Source of the DNA: CAYPUT01 sp046541715
GTDB taxonomy: Bacteria > Spirochaetota > Spirochaetia > DSM-27196 > PWMO01
Length of the DNA stretch: 42,341 bases
Reading direction: 5' to 3'
Assembly: GCA_046541715.1 (NCBI GenBank)
Contig: JBKHCS010000013.1
Span: 1 to 42,341 of the forward strand
Shown here: piece after piece, positions 33,444 through 41,096 of the stretch
Position numbering within the stretch: position 1 is the first letter of the stretch
How the letters are laid out: each line of letters starts with the position of its first letter
Notes under the pieces: model-generated
Told to the model about the DNA's origin: nothing
Database searches by the model: none
Seen by the model: only the letters and a program-made list of their open reading frames with translations
Made by a program: the position numbers and the translations under genes

Positions 33444-35129
33444 CTAACCCTCCACGTTGATTGGGAGTCTCAGTGTTGCAACCGTCCCCTTTCCAGACGA
33501 ACTCTCGTACCGAAGGCCGTATTCCCTGCCGTAGACCAACTGGAGCCGTCGGTGGACGTTATGAACTCCTATATGCTCCCCAGCGAAATCCCCCATCTCG
33601 GAGGTATCGAGCATCTTTCTCACTGTTTCCAGTTCTTCGTTCGACATCCCCACGCCATTGTCCCGGACCGCAATCTCTAGGACTGCGTCACACGCCGCAG
33701 CGGTCACCGAAATGTGCCCCTCTTTGGGCGACGGCTTTATGCCGTGGTAGATGGCGTTTTCTACGAGGGGCTGTAAGACAAGCTTCAAGACCGGGACTTC
33801 TAAGAGATCGTCAGGAACGTCGATGCCGTAGGTAAACCTATCGAGATAGCGCATCGCCTGAATGGTTAGATAGCTTTCGATATGCTCAATCTCGCTACGA
33901 AGCGGTACAACGTCGCTTCCGCCGCTGAGGGATCGACGAAAGAGCCTTGTCAGGGCTCTGGTAACCGTTACGACGTCGTCCTTCCGCTCTGAAAGTGCGA
34001 GCCAGACGATGGAATCGAGGGTGTTATACAGAAAGTGGGGGTTGATCTGGGCTTGGAGATTCCGGACTTCTGCCATCGCAAGCTCCTGTTGCTCCGCGGC
34101 GACACGCTCCATGAGGCCCCTTATGCGTTCGATCATCAGATTGAACCCCGCCGCAAGCGCCCCCACCTCGTCCGAACGCTCAAACCCGACCCGAGCGGAA
34201 AGATCCCCTCCTTGAGCGAGTTGCATAGCGGTCGTAACCTCACGGATAGGCGAAGAAACGCTCTTCGAGAAACGAAAGGCCCCCATTACGCTGAACGCAC
34301 CCATGATAACGAGGGCAATCAGTATGATATAACCGCTGGTCGCGCTCTCCCGAAGAATCTCCTGGGTCGGGACGATGCTTACAAGGGTCCAGGGAGCCGA
34401 GAGCCCGTAGGTCAACTCGACATCGCCGTTAGCCCCTGTGGAGGGAGCCACACCCGCTAACGTGACGACCGTATCGCTTTCGTCGACGATGAAGGCGGTT
34501 CCACCTTGTCCGATCTTGGCGCCGGTCACCTTGTCCTCGAGAAGGCTACGCTGGAAATCAACCAGTACGACGCCGGTCGTTTGACCGGAGGCTTTGTCAA
34601 CGACAGGAATGCCAACGGTAACATGGGGCCGTGGGAGAGTATCGACAGCCAGAGCACCGTCCTCCGTGCTTCGCCAAACCGGGCGGCTCGATGTCAAGAT
34701 TTCCTTGTACCAATCGAGATCGGAATAGTCATCTAGTTCGTAGGTGGTGTAATTCGACTTATATAGGCCACCGTTGAGCCCGATGACGTAGATGCCGAAG
34801 ATTTCCTCGGTCATGTAACTCTGAATAAAATTGAGCCGGGTGTCGATTCGTAGTTCCTGGGCATAGCGGTGAGCGACATCATGCTGGAGCGGAAAGCGAA
34901 GCGCATCTTGAACGATGGGCTCCGAGGCGACCATTTCGGCGACTTCGACCGAACCCTGGAGTAGTCCATCGATCTCCCGACCGACTTGGTTTACTGTGCC
35001 GGCGATAAACTGGGTCGACTTCTCCCGCAAGATCGTATTTGCCACGTTGAAGGAAACATACGCAATCACAACAAGCGGCAGAAGCGCTACAATGACGAAG
35101 TATGCCAACAAACGGTTTCGTAAGGTCAT
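33444..35129 (-). CDS. YesM-type sensor histidine kinase
   Basis: A 561-residue membrane sensor. An N-terminal membrane segment (about 7-29), a large extracytoplasmic sensor domain (about 30-265, Cache-like), a second membrane segment (about 266-285), a HAMP linker (about 285-340), then the His_kinase domain with the phospho-acceptor His365 in QAQINPHFLYNTLDSI and an ATPase domain with VENAIYHG (Asn458) and DNGVGMS. It pairs with the downstream response regulator. The signal is probably an extracellular sugar, possibly presented by a binding protein; this is an inference from similar loci. Confidence 0.94.
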   Translation of the reverse strand: MTLRNRLLAYFVIVALLPLVVIAYVSFNVANTILREKSTQFIAGTVNQVGREIDGLLQGSVEVAEMVASEPIVQDALRFPLQHDVAHRYAQELRIDTRLNFIQSYMTEEIFGIYVIGLNGGLYKSNYTTYELDDYSDLDWYKEILTSSRPVWRSTEDGALAVDTLPRPHVTVGIPVVDKASGQTTGVVLVDFQRSLLEDKVTGAKIGQGGTAFIVDESDTVVTLAGVAPSTGANGDVELTYGLSAPWTLVSIVPTQEILRESATSGYIILIALVIMGAFSVMGAFRFSKSVSSPIREVTTAMQLAQGGDLSARVGFERSDEVGALAAGFNLMIERIRGLMERVAAEQQELAMAEVRNLQAQINPHFLYNTLDSIVWLALSERKDDVVTVTRALTRLFRRSLSGGSDVVPLRSEIEHIESYLTIQAMRYLDRFTYGIDVPDDLLEVPVLKLVLQPLVENAIYHGIKPSPKEGHISVTAAACDAVLEIAVRDNGVGMSNEELETVRKMLDTSEMGDFAGEHIGVHNVHRRLQLVYGREYGLRYESSSGKGTVATLRLPINVEG

Positions 35130-35215
35130 AACGTTGATACGGTCTCGAGCCTATCGCAAGGCGCCTGACCGTGAGAAGGCACTGGCTCTGCCGCAACGAT
35201 GGAATACAAATCGGC

Positions 35216-36502
35216 CTACTCCGGGCCGGCGGCGGGTTGGCTGCCGGCTCCGTGTTGGCTGCCGGCGGCGGGTTGGCCGTCGGCTCCGGTACCCGGCACA
35301 GCCGCTCCGGGGCTCCAACTCCGGACGTGCACATCCCGCTGAGGAAAGGGAATCTCGATGCCGGCGGCTTTGAAGGCGCGCCAGATTTCGAGGTTGGTCC
35401 AAGAGAGGGCGAAGTTCTTCTCCCGGGCGTCCCGGATCTTGGTGCAGAGGGAGACGGTAATCCCCGAATCGTCGAATGACCGGAAGAATACCCGGGGGTC
35501 CCGGCCTGGGACGGCGTAGGGGCTCTTGGCGGCGACTTCCCGGAGGACCGTTTCGACCTGGTCTAAGTCCGAGGAATAGGAGACCTGCACCGGGTTACAG
35601 ATGATAATGCTGATGTCGTCGTAGGAGTAGTTGTAGACGTAGCTGTCGATAATCTGGGAGTTCGGCAGGATGATGGTTTCGTCGGTAATCGTGTTGATTA
35701 CCGTCGATATCAGCCGAATCTGGTGGACGGTGCCCTCGTACTCGTTAACCAGGATCCGGTCCCCCTCCTTGATCGGCCGGGAGAGAATGATAATGAGCCC
35801 GGCGAAGAAGTTTGCCACAACGGTCTGCAGACCGAAGCCGATACCGATACCGAGGACCCCGAAGAGTACCGCCAGGGACGAGAGGTTGATCCCGATAACC
35901 GAAAACCCGATTACCGCGACTATCGCCATCACCGCGTAGCGGGCAAGATTCGACACCGAGAAACGCTGCGCCGGGTCGATAGAGAGGCGCCGGAGGACGC
36001 GACTGTCGAGGGCCACCCGGGCCGCCTTGGAGGTCCAGGAGGCCACGTAGAGCACCGGAACGACCAGCAGAATGGTGATGATGGAAATCTCGGTGTTTCC
36101 CGAGGAGTAGATCGGCTCCCGGAGGAAGGAGAAGACCGTACCCAACATGGCAAAAATCTCGGCCCCGAGGAGCCGCCCGACAATCAGCGCCAGGAGGATG
36201 ACGAATCCGGCACGGTAGAAACTCCGGCCGGCTCGCAGAACGCGTCCCTGGGTCTCCGGGGTAGCTTCGCTCCCGGCGAGAAAACGCCGGATCAAAATCC
36301 GGGCGATCAGACCGAAGAGCATAAAGAGCAGGAGCGGCAGGACAAACCCAAGAAGGAGCTCCGCCGGGGTAACCGGAAGCGCGTAGCCCCCAACGGTTAT
36401 TTGACGCCTTAGTAAATTTATACCCTGCTGAAGGAGTTCCACCGAGAAATCGAAGGTAGCACCGCCCCCGGAGGGTGTCAATGTGAGGGGTGTGGAAATC
36501 AC
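35216..36502 (-). CDS. Mechanosensitive channel, MscS family
   Basis: A 428-residue membrane protein. Several N-terminal membrane segments (about 45-70, 97-118, 140-155, 190-225) lead into the MscS pore helix and beta domain: GIGIGFGLQTVVANFFAGLIIILSRPI (conserved pore/beta junction), DRILVNEYEGTVHQIRLISTVI and ETIILPNSQIIDSYVYNYS. It should release solutes on osmotic downshock. The start is GTG. The last 23 residues are a Gly/Gln/Ala/Pro tail made by a 36-base tandem DNA repeat. The upstream side faces the broken DUF4160 gene. Confidence 0.93.
   Translation of the reverse strand: MISTPLTLTPSGGGATFDFSVELLQQGINLLRRQITVGGYALPVTPAELLLGFVLPLLLFMLFGLIARILIRRFLAGSEATPETQGRVLRAGRSFYRAGFVILLALIVGRLLGAEIFAMLGTVFSFLREPIYSSGNTEISIITILLVVPVLYVASWTSKAARVALDSRVLRRLSIDPAQRFSVSNLARYAVMAIVAVIGFSVIGINLSSLAVLFGVLGIGIGFGLQTVVANFFAGLIIILSRPIKEGDRILVNEYEGTVHQIRLISTVINTITDETIILPNSQIIDSYVYNYSYDDISIIICNPVQVSYSSDLDQVETVLREVAAKSPYAVPGRDPRVFFRSFDDSGITVSLCTKIRDAREKNFALSWTNLEIWRAFKAAGIEIPFPQRDVHVRSWSPGAAVPGTGADGQPAAGSQHGAGSQPAAGPE
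35225..35288. repeat. 36-base tandem repeat in the MscS tail
   Basis: A 36-base unit beginning GCCGGCGGCGGGTTGGC occurs at 35225-35260 and again, with a few changes and truncated, from 35261. It codes for a repeated QPAAG(S/P) peptide at the C-terminus of the channel. Copy number could vary between strains. Confidence 0.65.
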
Positions 36503-36538
36503 CGGACATGGTAGAGTATTCTGTCTTTGAGCAGGTGT

Positions 36539-36781
36539 AGGCCGACGGTACTGAGATCAGATAGATACCGATTGTTTTTCTACTCAAGCGACCGTCACGA
36601 ACCGTTGCACATCCACGTTGAGCACGCTGGGCGCACCGCGAAGGTGTGGTAAAGTCCGGTGCGATTGGAGTCGAGCCACGGATTCACCCGAAGCGAACTA
36701 GCTGAGGTGGTCGGCATCGTCACCGAACACCAAGCGAAGCTGATAGGGAGTTGGAATGACTTTTTCTCAGACGAAGAATAG
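36539..36781 (+). pseudogene. DUF4160 protein gene, broken by an in-frame stop and lacking a start codon
   Basis: Reading from 36542 gives PTVLRSDRYRLFFYSSDRHE, then PLHIHVEHAGRTAKVW, a TAA at 36650-36652, then SPVRLESSHGFTRSELAEVV and so on to a TAG at 36779-36781. This follows the whole DUF4160 family pattern (PTVLR opening, HVHVE-like segment, ELxEIxxLVxxNxxxLLxxWNEFF-like end). Where the family usually has Met before PTVLR there is AGG, and a sense codon (family usually Leu or Phe) has become TAA. The end overlaps the start of the DUF2442 gene by 26 bases, the usual partner arrangement. A sequencing error or read-through cannot be ruled out. Confidence 0.78.
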
Positions 36782-37055
36782 CGCCGCACGGGCGGTAACG
36801 GTTTCTATCTCTGAAGACACGCTCTCGGTGGACCTGGAAGACGGGCGCACCGTTGCGGTGCCCTTGAGCTGGTATCCCCGTCTACTGCACGCAAACGAGA
36901 CAGAGCGCTTGCATTGGGCACTCATCGGTGACGGAGAGGGAATAAACTGGCCTGATTTGGACGAGGACATCAGTATAGACGGATTACTCTCCGGATACCC
37001 ATCCGGAGAATCTGATCGGTCGTTGCAGAAATGGCTTAAGTCCAGGGGCAAGTGA
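36756..37055 (+). CDS. DUF2442 domain protein
   Basis: A 99-residue protein with the DUF2442 pattern: DGRTVAVPLSWYPRLLHAN, LIGDGEGINWPDLDEDIS and IDGLLSGYPS. GGGAG lies five bases before the ATG. DUF4160-DUF2442 pairs are common small gene pairs suspected to be toxin-antitoxin-like; the function is not established. Here the partner immediately upstream is broken while this gene is intact, as would be expected if it were the protective member, but that is an inference. Confidence 0.88.
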   Translation: MTFSQTKNSAARAVTVSISEDTLSVDLEDGRTVAVPLSWYPRLLHANETERLHWALIGDGEGINWPDLDEDISIDGLLSGYPSGESDRSLQKWLKSRGK

Positions 37056-37098
37056 GCCCCAAAATCCGACCAATCTGGCAGCGGTCGGCGATCTTCTC

Positions 37099-37104
37099 TA
37101 TACT
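37099..37104 (+). promoter_or_regulatory. Putative -10 box of the isochorismatase-family gene (leaderless start)
   Basis: TATACT ends six bases before the ATG at 37111, with no Shine-Dalgarno. The best -35 is CTGGCA at 18-base spacing (four of six consensus bases). Same geometry as at the J-domain and vapB genes. Confidence 0.45.
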
Positions 37105-37110
37105 ACCCGC

Positions 37111-37659
37111 ATGCGAATCTTACGAGAGCAATCCGTCGGGCTCCTGGTGGACGTCCAAGAGCGGCTATTCCCCCACATGCATGAAAAGGACCATCTGCTG
37201 CAGCGCCTCACGGTTCTCTTTGATGGGCTGAAGGCTCTCGGCGTCCCGCACCTTGCCACGGAGCAGTACAAGCGGGGCCTCGGGGAGACAATCCCCGAGC
37301 TGGCCGGCTACGCCGCCGACGCCGTGGGGGGCCCCTTCGAGAAGCTGGCCTTCAGCTGTTACGACGACCAGGCGTTTGCCGCAGCACTCGAGAAGACCGG
37401 CCGGAAGGCGGTGATTATCGCCGGCATCGAGTCCCACGTCTGTGTCTCCCAGACCGGCCTGGATCTCCTGGAGGCCGGCTACCATCCGGTGGTTGTCGCC
37501 GACGCCGTCTCCTCCCGGAACCTCAGCGACAAGGAGACCGCCCTCGCCCGCCTCCGGCATGCCGGGGCCACCGTTACCAGCGTCGAGGCAATTCTCTTCG
37601 AGCTTTGCCGGGTAAGCCGTACCGACGAGTTCAAGGCAATAAGCGCATTGGTGAAGTAG
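37111..37659 (+). CDS. Isochorismatase-family cysteine hydrolase
   Basis: A 182-residue hydrolase with the family triad: Asp14 in LLVDVQE, Lys78 in FEKLAFSC and nucleophile Cys111 in GIESHVCVSQT, with the cis-peptide region just before it. It is closest in look to the YcaC/nicotinamidase-like branch of unknown substrates. The next gene, a glycosyltransferase, begins 26 bases later on the same strand and may be co-transcribed, though no functional link is obvious. Confidence 0.93.
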   Translation: MRILREQSVGLLVDVQERLFPHMHEKDHLLQRLTVLFDGLKALGVPHLATEQYKRGLGETIPELAGYAADAVGGPFEKLAFSCYDDQAFAAALEKTGRKAVIIAGIESHVCVSQTGLDLLEAGYHPVVVADAVSSRNLSDKETALARLRHAGATVTSVEAILFELCRVSRTDEFKAISALVK

Positions 37660-37685
37660 CGCACAAGTAGACGCAGGAGTTGGAT

Positions 37686-39029
37686 ATGAAGAAGAACGTT
37701 GGCTTTGTCTCCTTTCGTTTCGCAGGGACCGACGGTGTCTCTTTAGAGACTCAGAAGTGGGCCGATGTGTTGGAGGCCAACAACTGCGTCTGCTTCTACC
37801 TCGGCGGAGAGCTCGAGACACCCCCGGAGCGCTCAATGCTCGCCGAAGAGCTTCACTTTCAACATCCCGAGATCCGGGCCATCTACGAGGAGGCCTTCTC
37901 CAACTCCGAGCGCCCCCGGGAGCTGACCCGGCGCCTCCACCACTACCGGAACCTCATCAAGGACCGGATCTATGAGTTTATCGACACATTCAACATCGAG
38001 CTGTTGGTCCCTCAGAACGCGGTTACCATCCCGTTGAATTTGCCCCTCGGGATGGCTCTGACCGAGGTCATAGCCGAGACCAAGATCCCGACGATTGCCC
38101 ATCACCACGACTTTTTCTGGGAGCGAAAGCGCTTCCTGCGGAACTGCGTCTGGGACGTCATCAACGCCTGCTACCCCCCGCACCTTCCGTCTATGAGCCA
38201 CGTCTGCATAAACACCTCGGGGCAGAACCAGCTGGCCTTGAGAACCGGAATATCTTCCACCCTCATACCGAATGTAATGAACTTCGAGGTGCCGCCTCCG
38301 GGAAAGGACGACTACAACGCCGACGTCCGGGAGGCCCTTGGGATCGCCGACGACGAGTTGATGATTCTTCAACCGACTCGGGTCGTACAGCGAAAAGGCA
38401 TCGAACACGCCATCGAGCTGGTGGCGCGGCTGGATCGCAAGGCGGTCTTCGTGATCTCCCACGCCTCGGGAGATGAGGGGTACGAGTATCAGCAGCGGGT
38501 CAAGGAGTTTGCAGAGCTCATGAAGATCCGGGCCCTCTTCGAAAGCGACATCATCGGAGAGAAACGGGGAGAGACCCCCGACGGCCGCAAGATCTACAGC
38601 CTGGAGGATGTCTACCCACATGCCGACTTCGTAACCTACCCCTCGCTGATCGAGGGCTTCGGGAACGCCTTCCTGGAGGCCATCTACTTCCGTAAGCCCA
38701 TCCTGGTGAACAACTACTCCATCTACTCTCACGACATTAAGCCCCTGGGCTTCGACGTCATCGAGATGGACAACTTTATCAGCGCCGACACCGTGCGGCA
38801 GACCCAGGAGCTTCTCGACAGCCCGGAGCGCATCCAGGCGATGGTCGACACCAACTACGCTCTGGGTTGCCGCTATTTCTCCTACCACATCCTGGAGAAC
38901 AAGCTCTGGTATCTGGTTCAGTCTTTCTGGGGTGTCACCGACTACGAGGGCTGCCCGGACATGCCCGCCGCCGGGGAACCGGAAGTCCGGGATGTCGTCC
39001 CCGGGGGCGGGGTGAATCTGAATTCCTAA
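37686..39029 (+). CDS. GT4-family glycosyltransferase
   Basis: A 447-residue retaining glycosyltransferase of the GT-B fold. The ATG at 37686 is chosen because AGGAG lies six bases upstream; a TTG two codons earlier would be too close. The N-terminal domain opens with KNVGFVSFRFAGTDGVSLET; the donor-binding domain has LMILQPTRVVQRKGIEHAIE and the EX7E-type motif EGFGNAFLEA. The acceptor is unknown. Its resemblance to glucosylglycerate-type solute glycosyltransferases and the GH13 phosphorylase 2 kb away hint at a compatible-solute role, low certainty. Confidence 0.9.
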   Translation: MKKNVGFVSFRFAGTDGVSLETQKWADVLEANNCVCFYLGGELETPPERSMLAEELHFQHPEIRAIYEEAFSNSERPRELTRRLHHYRNLIKDRIYEFIDTFNIELLVPQNAVTIPLNLPLGMALTEVIAETKIPTIAHHHDFFWERKRFLRNCVWDVINACYPPHLPSMSHVCINTSGQNQLALRTGISSTLIPNVMNFEVPPPGKDDYNADVREALGIADDELMILQPTRVVQRKGIEHAIELVARLDRKAVFVISHASGDEGYEYQQRVKEFAELMKIRALFESDIIGEKRGETPDGRKIYSLEDVYPHADFVTYPSLIEGFGNAFLEAIYFRKPILVNNYSIYSHDIKPLGFDVIEMDNFISADTVRQTQELLDSPERIQAMVDTNYALGCRYFSYHILENKLWYLVQSFWGVTDYEGCPDMPAAGEPEVRDVVPGGGVNLNS

Positions 39030-39051
39030 ACCGAAGGGCTAGCCCAACCGC

Positions 39052-39080
39052 TTGACACATAATACGTGCGCACGTATCCT
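39052..39080 (+). promoter_or_regulatory. vapB promoter with overlapping 16-base palindromic operator
   Basis: TTGACA (39052-39057), an exact 17-base spacer and TATCCT (39075-39080) form a good sigma-70-type promoter. A perfect 16-base palindrome, ATACGTGCGCACGTAT (39062-39077), fills the spacer and enters the -10, the expected place for an autorepressing antitoxin to bind. The -10 ends six bases before the ATG at 39087, so the mRNA is probably leaderless. Confidence 0.78.
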
Positions 39081-39086
39081 GTGCAT

Positions 39087-39383
39087 ATGAACATCACGCT
39101 TTCCGCCGACGAGGACCTCGTCGAGAACGCTCGAGAATACGCCCGGCGCCACGGAACCTCTTTGAACCAGATGGTCAGGGACTATCTCCGGACGCTCACC
39201 GCCGCGGAGACCCGGGAGGAGGCGGCCGAGGCCTTCGAAGCCGTGGCGCGGTCGATGGCGGGGGACTCCGGTGGCGGCTCCCGGGGGGGCAGCCCCTGGG
39301 CGGGTCGCGAAGCGCTCTACCGCGAGGGGCTCCAAAGAGCGCCGGGGAATCGGACGCCGAGTCGGGGCACCCCGGGAGAATAG
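39087..39383 (+). CDS. Ribbon-helix-helix antitoxin (VapB-like)
   Basis: A 98-residue protein. The first 45 residues (MNITLSADEDLVENAREYAR, then HGTSLNQMVRDYLRTL) form a ribbon-helix-helix DNA-binding domain. The rest is a Gly/Ser/Arg-rich tail that would wrap the toxin. The ATG at 39087 is preferred over a codon seven residues upstream, which lies within the promoter. The PIN-domain gene follows six bases later. It very likely represses its own promoter through the palindrome upstream. Confidence 0.88.
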   Translation: MNITLSADEDLVENAREYARRHGTSLNQMVRDYLRTLTAAETREEAAEAFEAVARSMAGDSGGGSRGGSPWAGREALYREGLQRAPGNRTPSRGTPGE

Positions 39384-39389
39384 CCGCAG

Positions 39390-39803
39390 ATGCCCAAAGA
39401 GTTTCTCGATACCAGCATCCTCGTCTACGCCAACGACCGTGCAGCAAAAGAGAAGCAGAATGTTGCTATCTCCCTGGTGAAGGGTCTGATCCGTTCCGGG
39501 GGCGGAGTGCTTTCGACGCAAGTCCAAATGGAGTACGCTGCGGTAGCGACGGGGAAGCTCGGGCAGCCCCGGGAGGCCATAACCCGGCAGCTCTTCGTGC
39601 TGGAGAGACTGGAGGTGGTCGCCGTTTCCGGCGAAACTGTCCGAAACGGCCTGGAGCTCGCGGAAGCCTTCGACGTCTCCTTCCGGAACGCGTTAGTCCT
39701 GGCCGCGGCCCACGCCGCCCGGTGCGAGATACTCTGGAGTGAGGACTTCCAACACGACAGGCTCTACGGGGCGGTGCGGGTGAGAAACCCCTTCCTAGCA
39801 TAG
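39390..39803 (+). CDS. PIN-domain toxin (VapC-like) with one altered catalytic residue
   Basis: A 137-residue PIN-domain ribonuclease. Asp7 in FLDTSILVYA, Glu48 in QMEYAAVA and Asp119 in WSEDFQH match the metal-binding acidic residues. The third position, normally Asp in a (W/R)DALI-type motif, is Asn100 in FRNALVLAAA. Activity may be lowered or lost, or a neighbouring residue may compensate. It follows the antitoxin by six bases and should form a type II toxin-antitoxin pair with it. Confidence 0.9.
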   Translation: MPKEFLDTSILVYANDRAAKEKQNVAISLVKGLIRSGGGVLSTQVQMEYAAVATGKLGQPREAITRQLFVLERLEVVAVSGETVRNGLELAEAFDVSFRNALVLAAAHAARCEILWSEDFQHDRLYGAVRVRNPFLA

Positions 39804-39836
39804 AACCAACCGGAGAGGTTATCTGGAGGCCGGGGA

Positions 39837-41054
39837 ATGCACAAAAAGCAGTTACTATTGATCGTAGCGGCCATCCTGACAACCGCCCTGCCCACTTCCG
39901 TCCTCGGAACGGGCCAGCAGGAAGGAGCAGAGGGAGAAGTGATCAAGATCGGCGCGTTGGTGCCGCTTACCGGAGAGTTCGCCCGTCTCGGGCAGTTGGT
40001 CCACAACGGCTACGAGCTCTGGGCCCAGGAGGTAAACGCCCTGGGTGGCATCCGGGTCGGTAATCGCCGCTTTCCCGTCCATATGGTCTACTACGACGAT
40101 ACGTCGGACGCCCAGACGTCGGCTCGGCTTACCGAGAGACTTATTACCGAGGATGGGGTGGACTTCCTCCTGGGTCCCTTTGGGAGCCGAGCGACCTTGG
40201 TCACCACCGCGGTCGCCGAGGAGTACGACATGATCACGGTAGCACCGCTGGCCAACGCGGACGGCATCTACGACCGCGGCTTTCGGAACGTCTTTGGTGT
40301 CCTGGCCCCGGCGGAACTGATCCTCGTAAGCTTTATCGACATGCTCGATGCCATGACTCCCCGGCCCGATCGCCTGGCCGTCATTACGCCTAACAGCCCC
40401 TTCTCAACGACAGTTGCCGCCGGTGCCCGTGACCACGCCGAGAGCAGGGGCTTCGAAGTGGTCTTCTTCGAGGAGTACGCCGCAGGTAACCGGAATCTCG
40501 CCGCGACGATCCTGAAGGTAACCGAATCGGGGGCCGACGCCCTGGTGGGATCCGGCAGTCTGCAAGACTCGATTCTTACCGTCCGGCACCTCGAAGAGCA
40601 AGACGCAGATCTCATGGCTCTGGGTTTTATCGCGGGACCGGAGCTCCTCGAGTTTCGGTCGAATCTCGGGGCGGCCGCCGAGCAGGTGTACGGGGTCGCC
40701 TGGTGGATGCCGGAGATGAGCTACTCCGGTCCTCTCTTCGGATCGGCCGTCGACTACGCGGTGCTGTACGCAGAAGCATTCGGTGAAGGCCCCACCTACC
40801 ACTCGGCTGCCGCAAGCCAGAGCGCCCTCTTGCTTCAGCTCGCCATCGAAGAGGCCGGCACCATCCACACGGGCCCCGTCCGGGAAGCTCTCCGGGCCTA
40901 CTCCGGAACCACGTTCTGGGGTCCCACTCGATGGGACCGAAGGGGACAGAACGTTGGAGGGGCGACGGTAACTTTTCAGATTCAAAATGATGAGATCGTG
41001 ACGGTGTGGCCCCGGGAAGCCGCATGGGCCGAGGCGGACCACCCGGCCCGGTAG
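39837..41054 (+). CDS. Branched-chain amino acid-type ABC substrate-binding protein (orphan)
   Basis: A 405-residue periplasmic-binding protein of the LivJ/AmiC type. The signal peptide MHKKQLLLIVAAILTTALP ends near SVLG and the mature protein opens TGQQEGAEGE. The core has IKIGALVPLTGEFARLGQLV, YYDDTSDAQTSARLTERLI and FLLGPFGSRAT. A strong GGAGG lies before the ATG. No permease or ATPase is adjacent, so it either serves a distant transporter or acts as a sensor. Confidence 0.93.
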   Translation: MHKKQLLLIVAAILTTALPTSVLGTGQQEGAEGEVIKIGALVPLTGEFARLGQLVHNGYELWAQEVNALGGIRVGNRRFPVHMVYYDDTSDAQTSARLTERLITEDGVDFLLGPFGSRATLVTTAVAEEYDMITVAPLANADGIYDRGFRNVFGVLAPAELILVSFIDMLDAMTPRPDRLAVITPNSPFSTTVAAGARDHAESRGFEVVFFEEYAAGNRNLAATILKVTESGADALVGSGSLQDSILTVRHLEEQDADLMALGFIAGPELLEFRSNLGAAAEQVYGVAWWMPEMSYSGPLFGSAVDYAVLYAEAFGEGPTYHSAAASQSALLLQLAIEEAGTIHTGPVREALRAYSGTTFWGPTRWDRRGQNVGGATVTFQIQNDEIVTVWPREAAWAEADHPAR

Positions 41055-41096
41055 ATTCTTCCCCTCCGGACCGCATTCAGCCGAAATCGGCCCGGC

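Noticed and set aside
36595..36789. Small minus-strand frame of 64 residues between the channel and DUF2442 genes
   Set aside because: It is the complement of the broken DUF4160 gene, whose plus-strand translation matches a known family.
39036..39045. Palindrome GGGCTAGCCC after the glycosyltransferase
   Set aside because: It has no loop and no T-run, so it is not a terminator, and it lies outside the vapB promoter.
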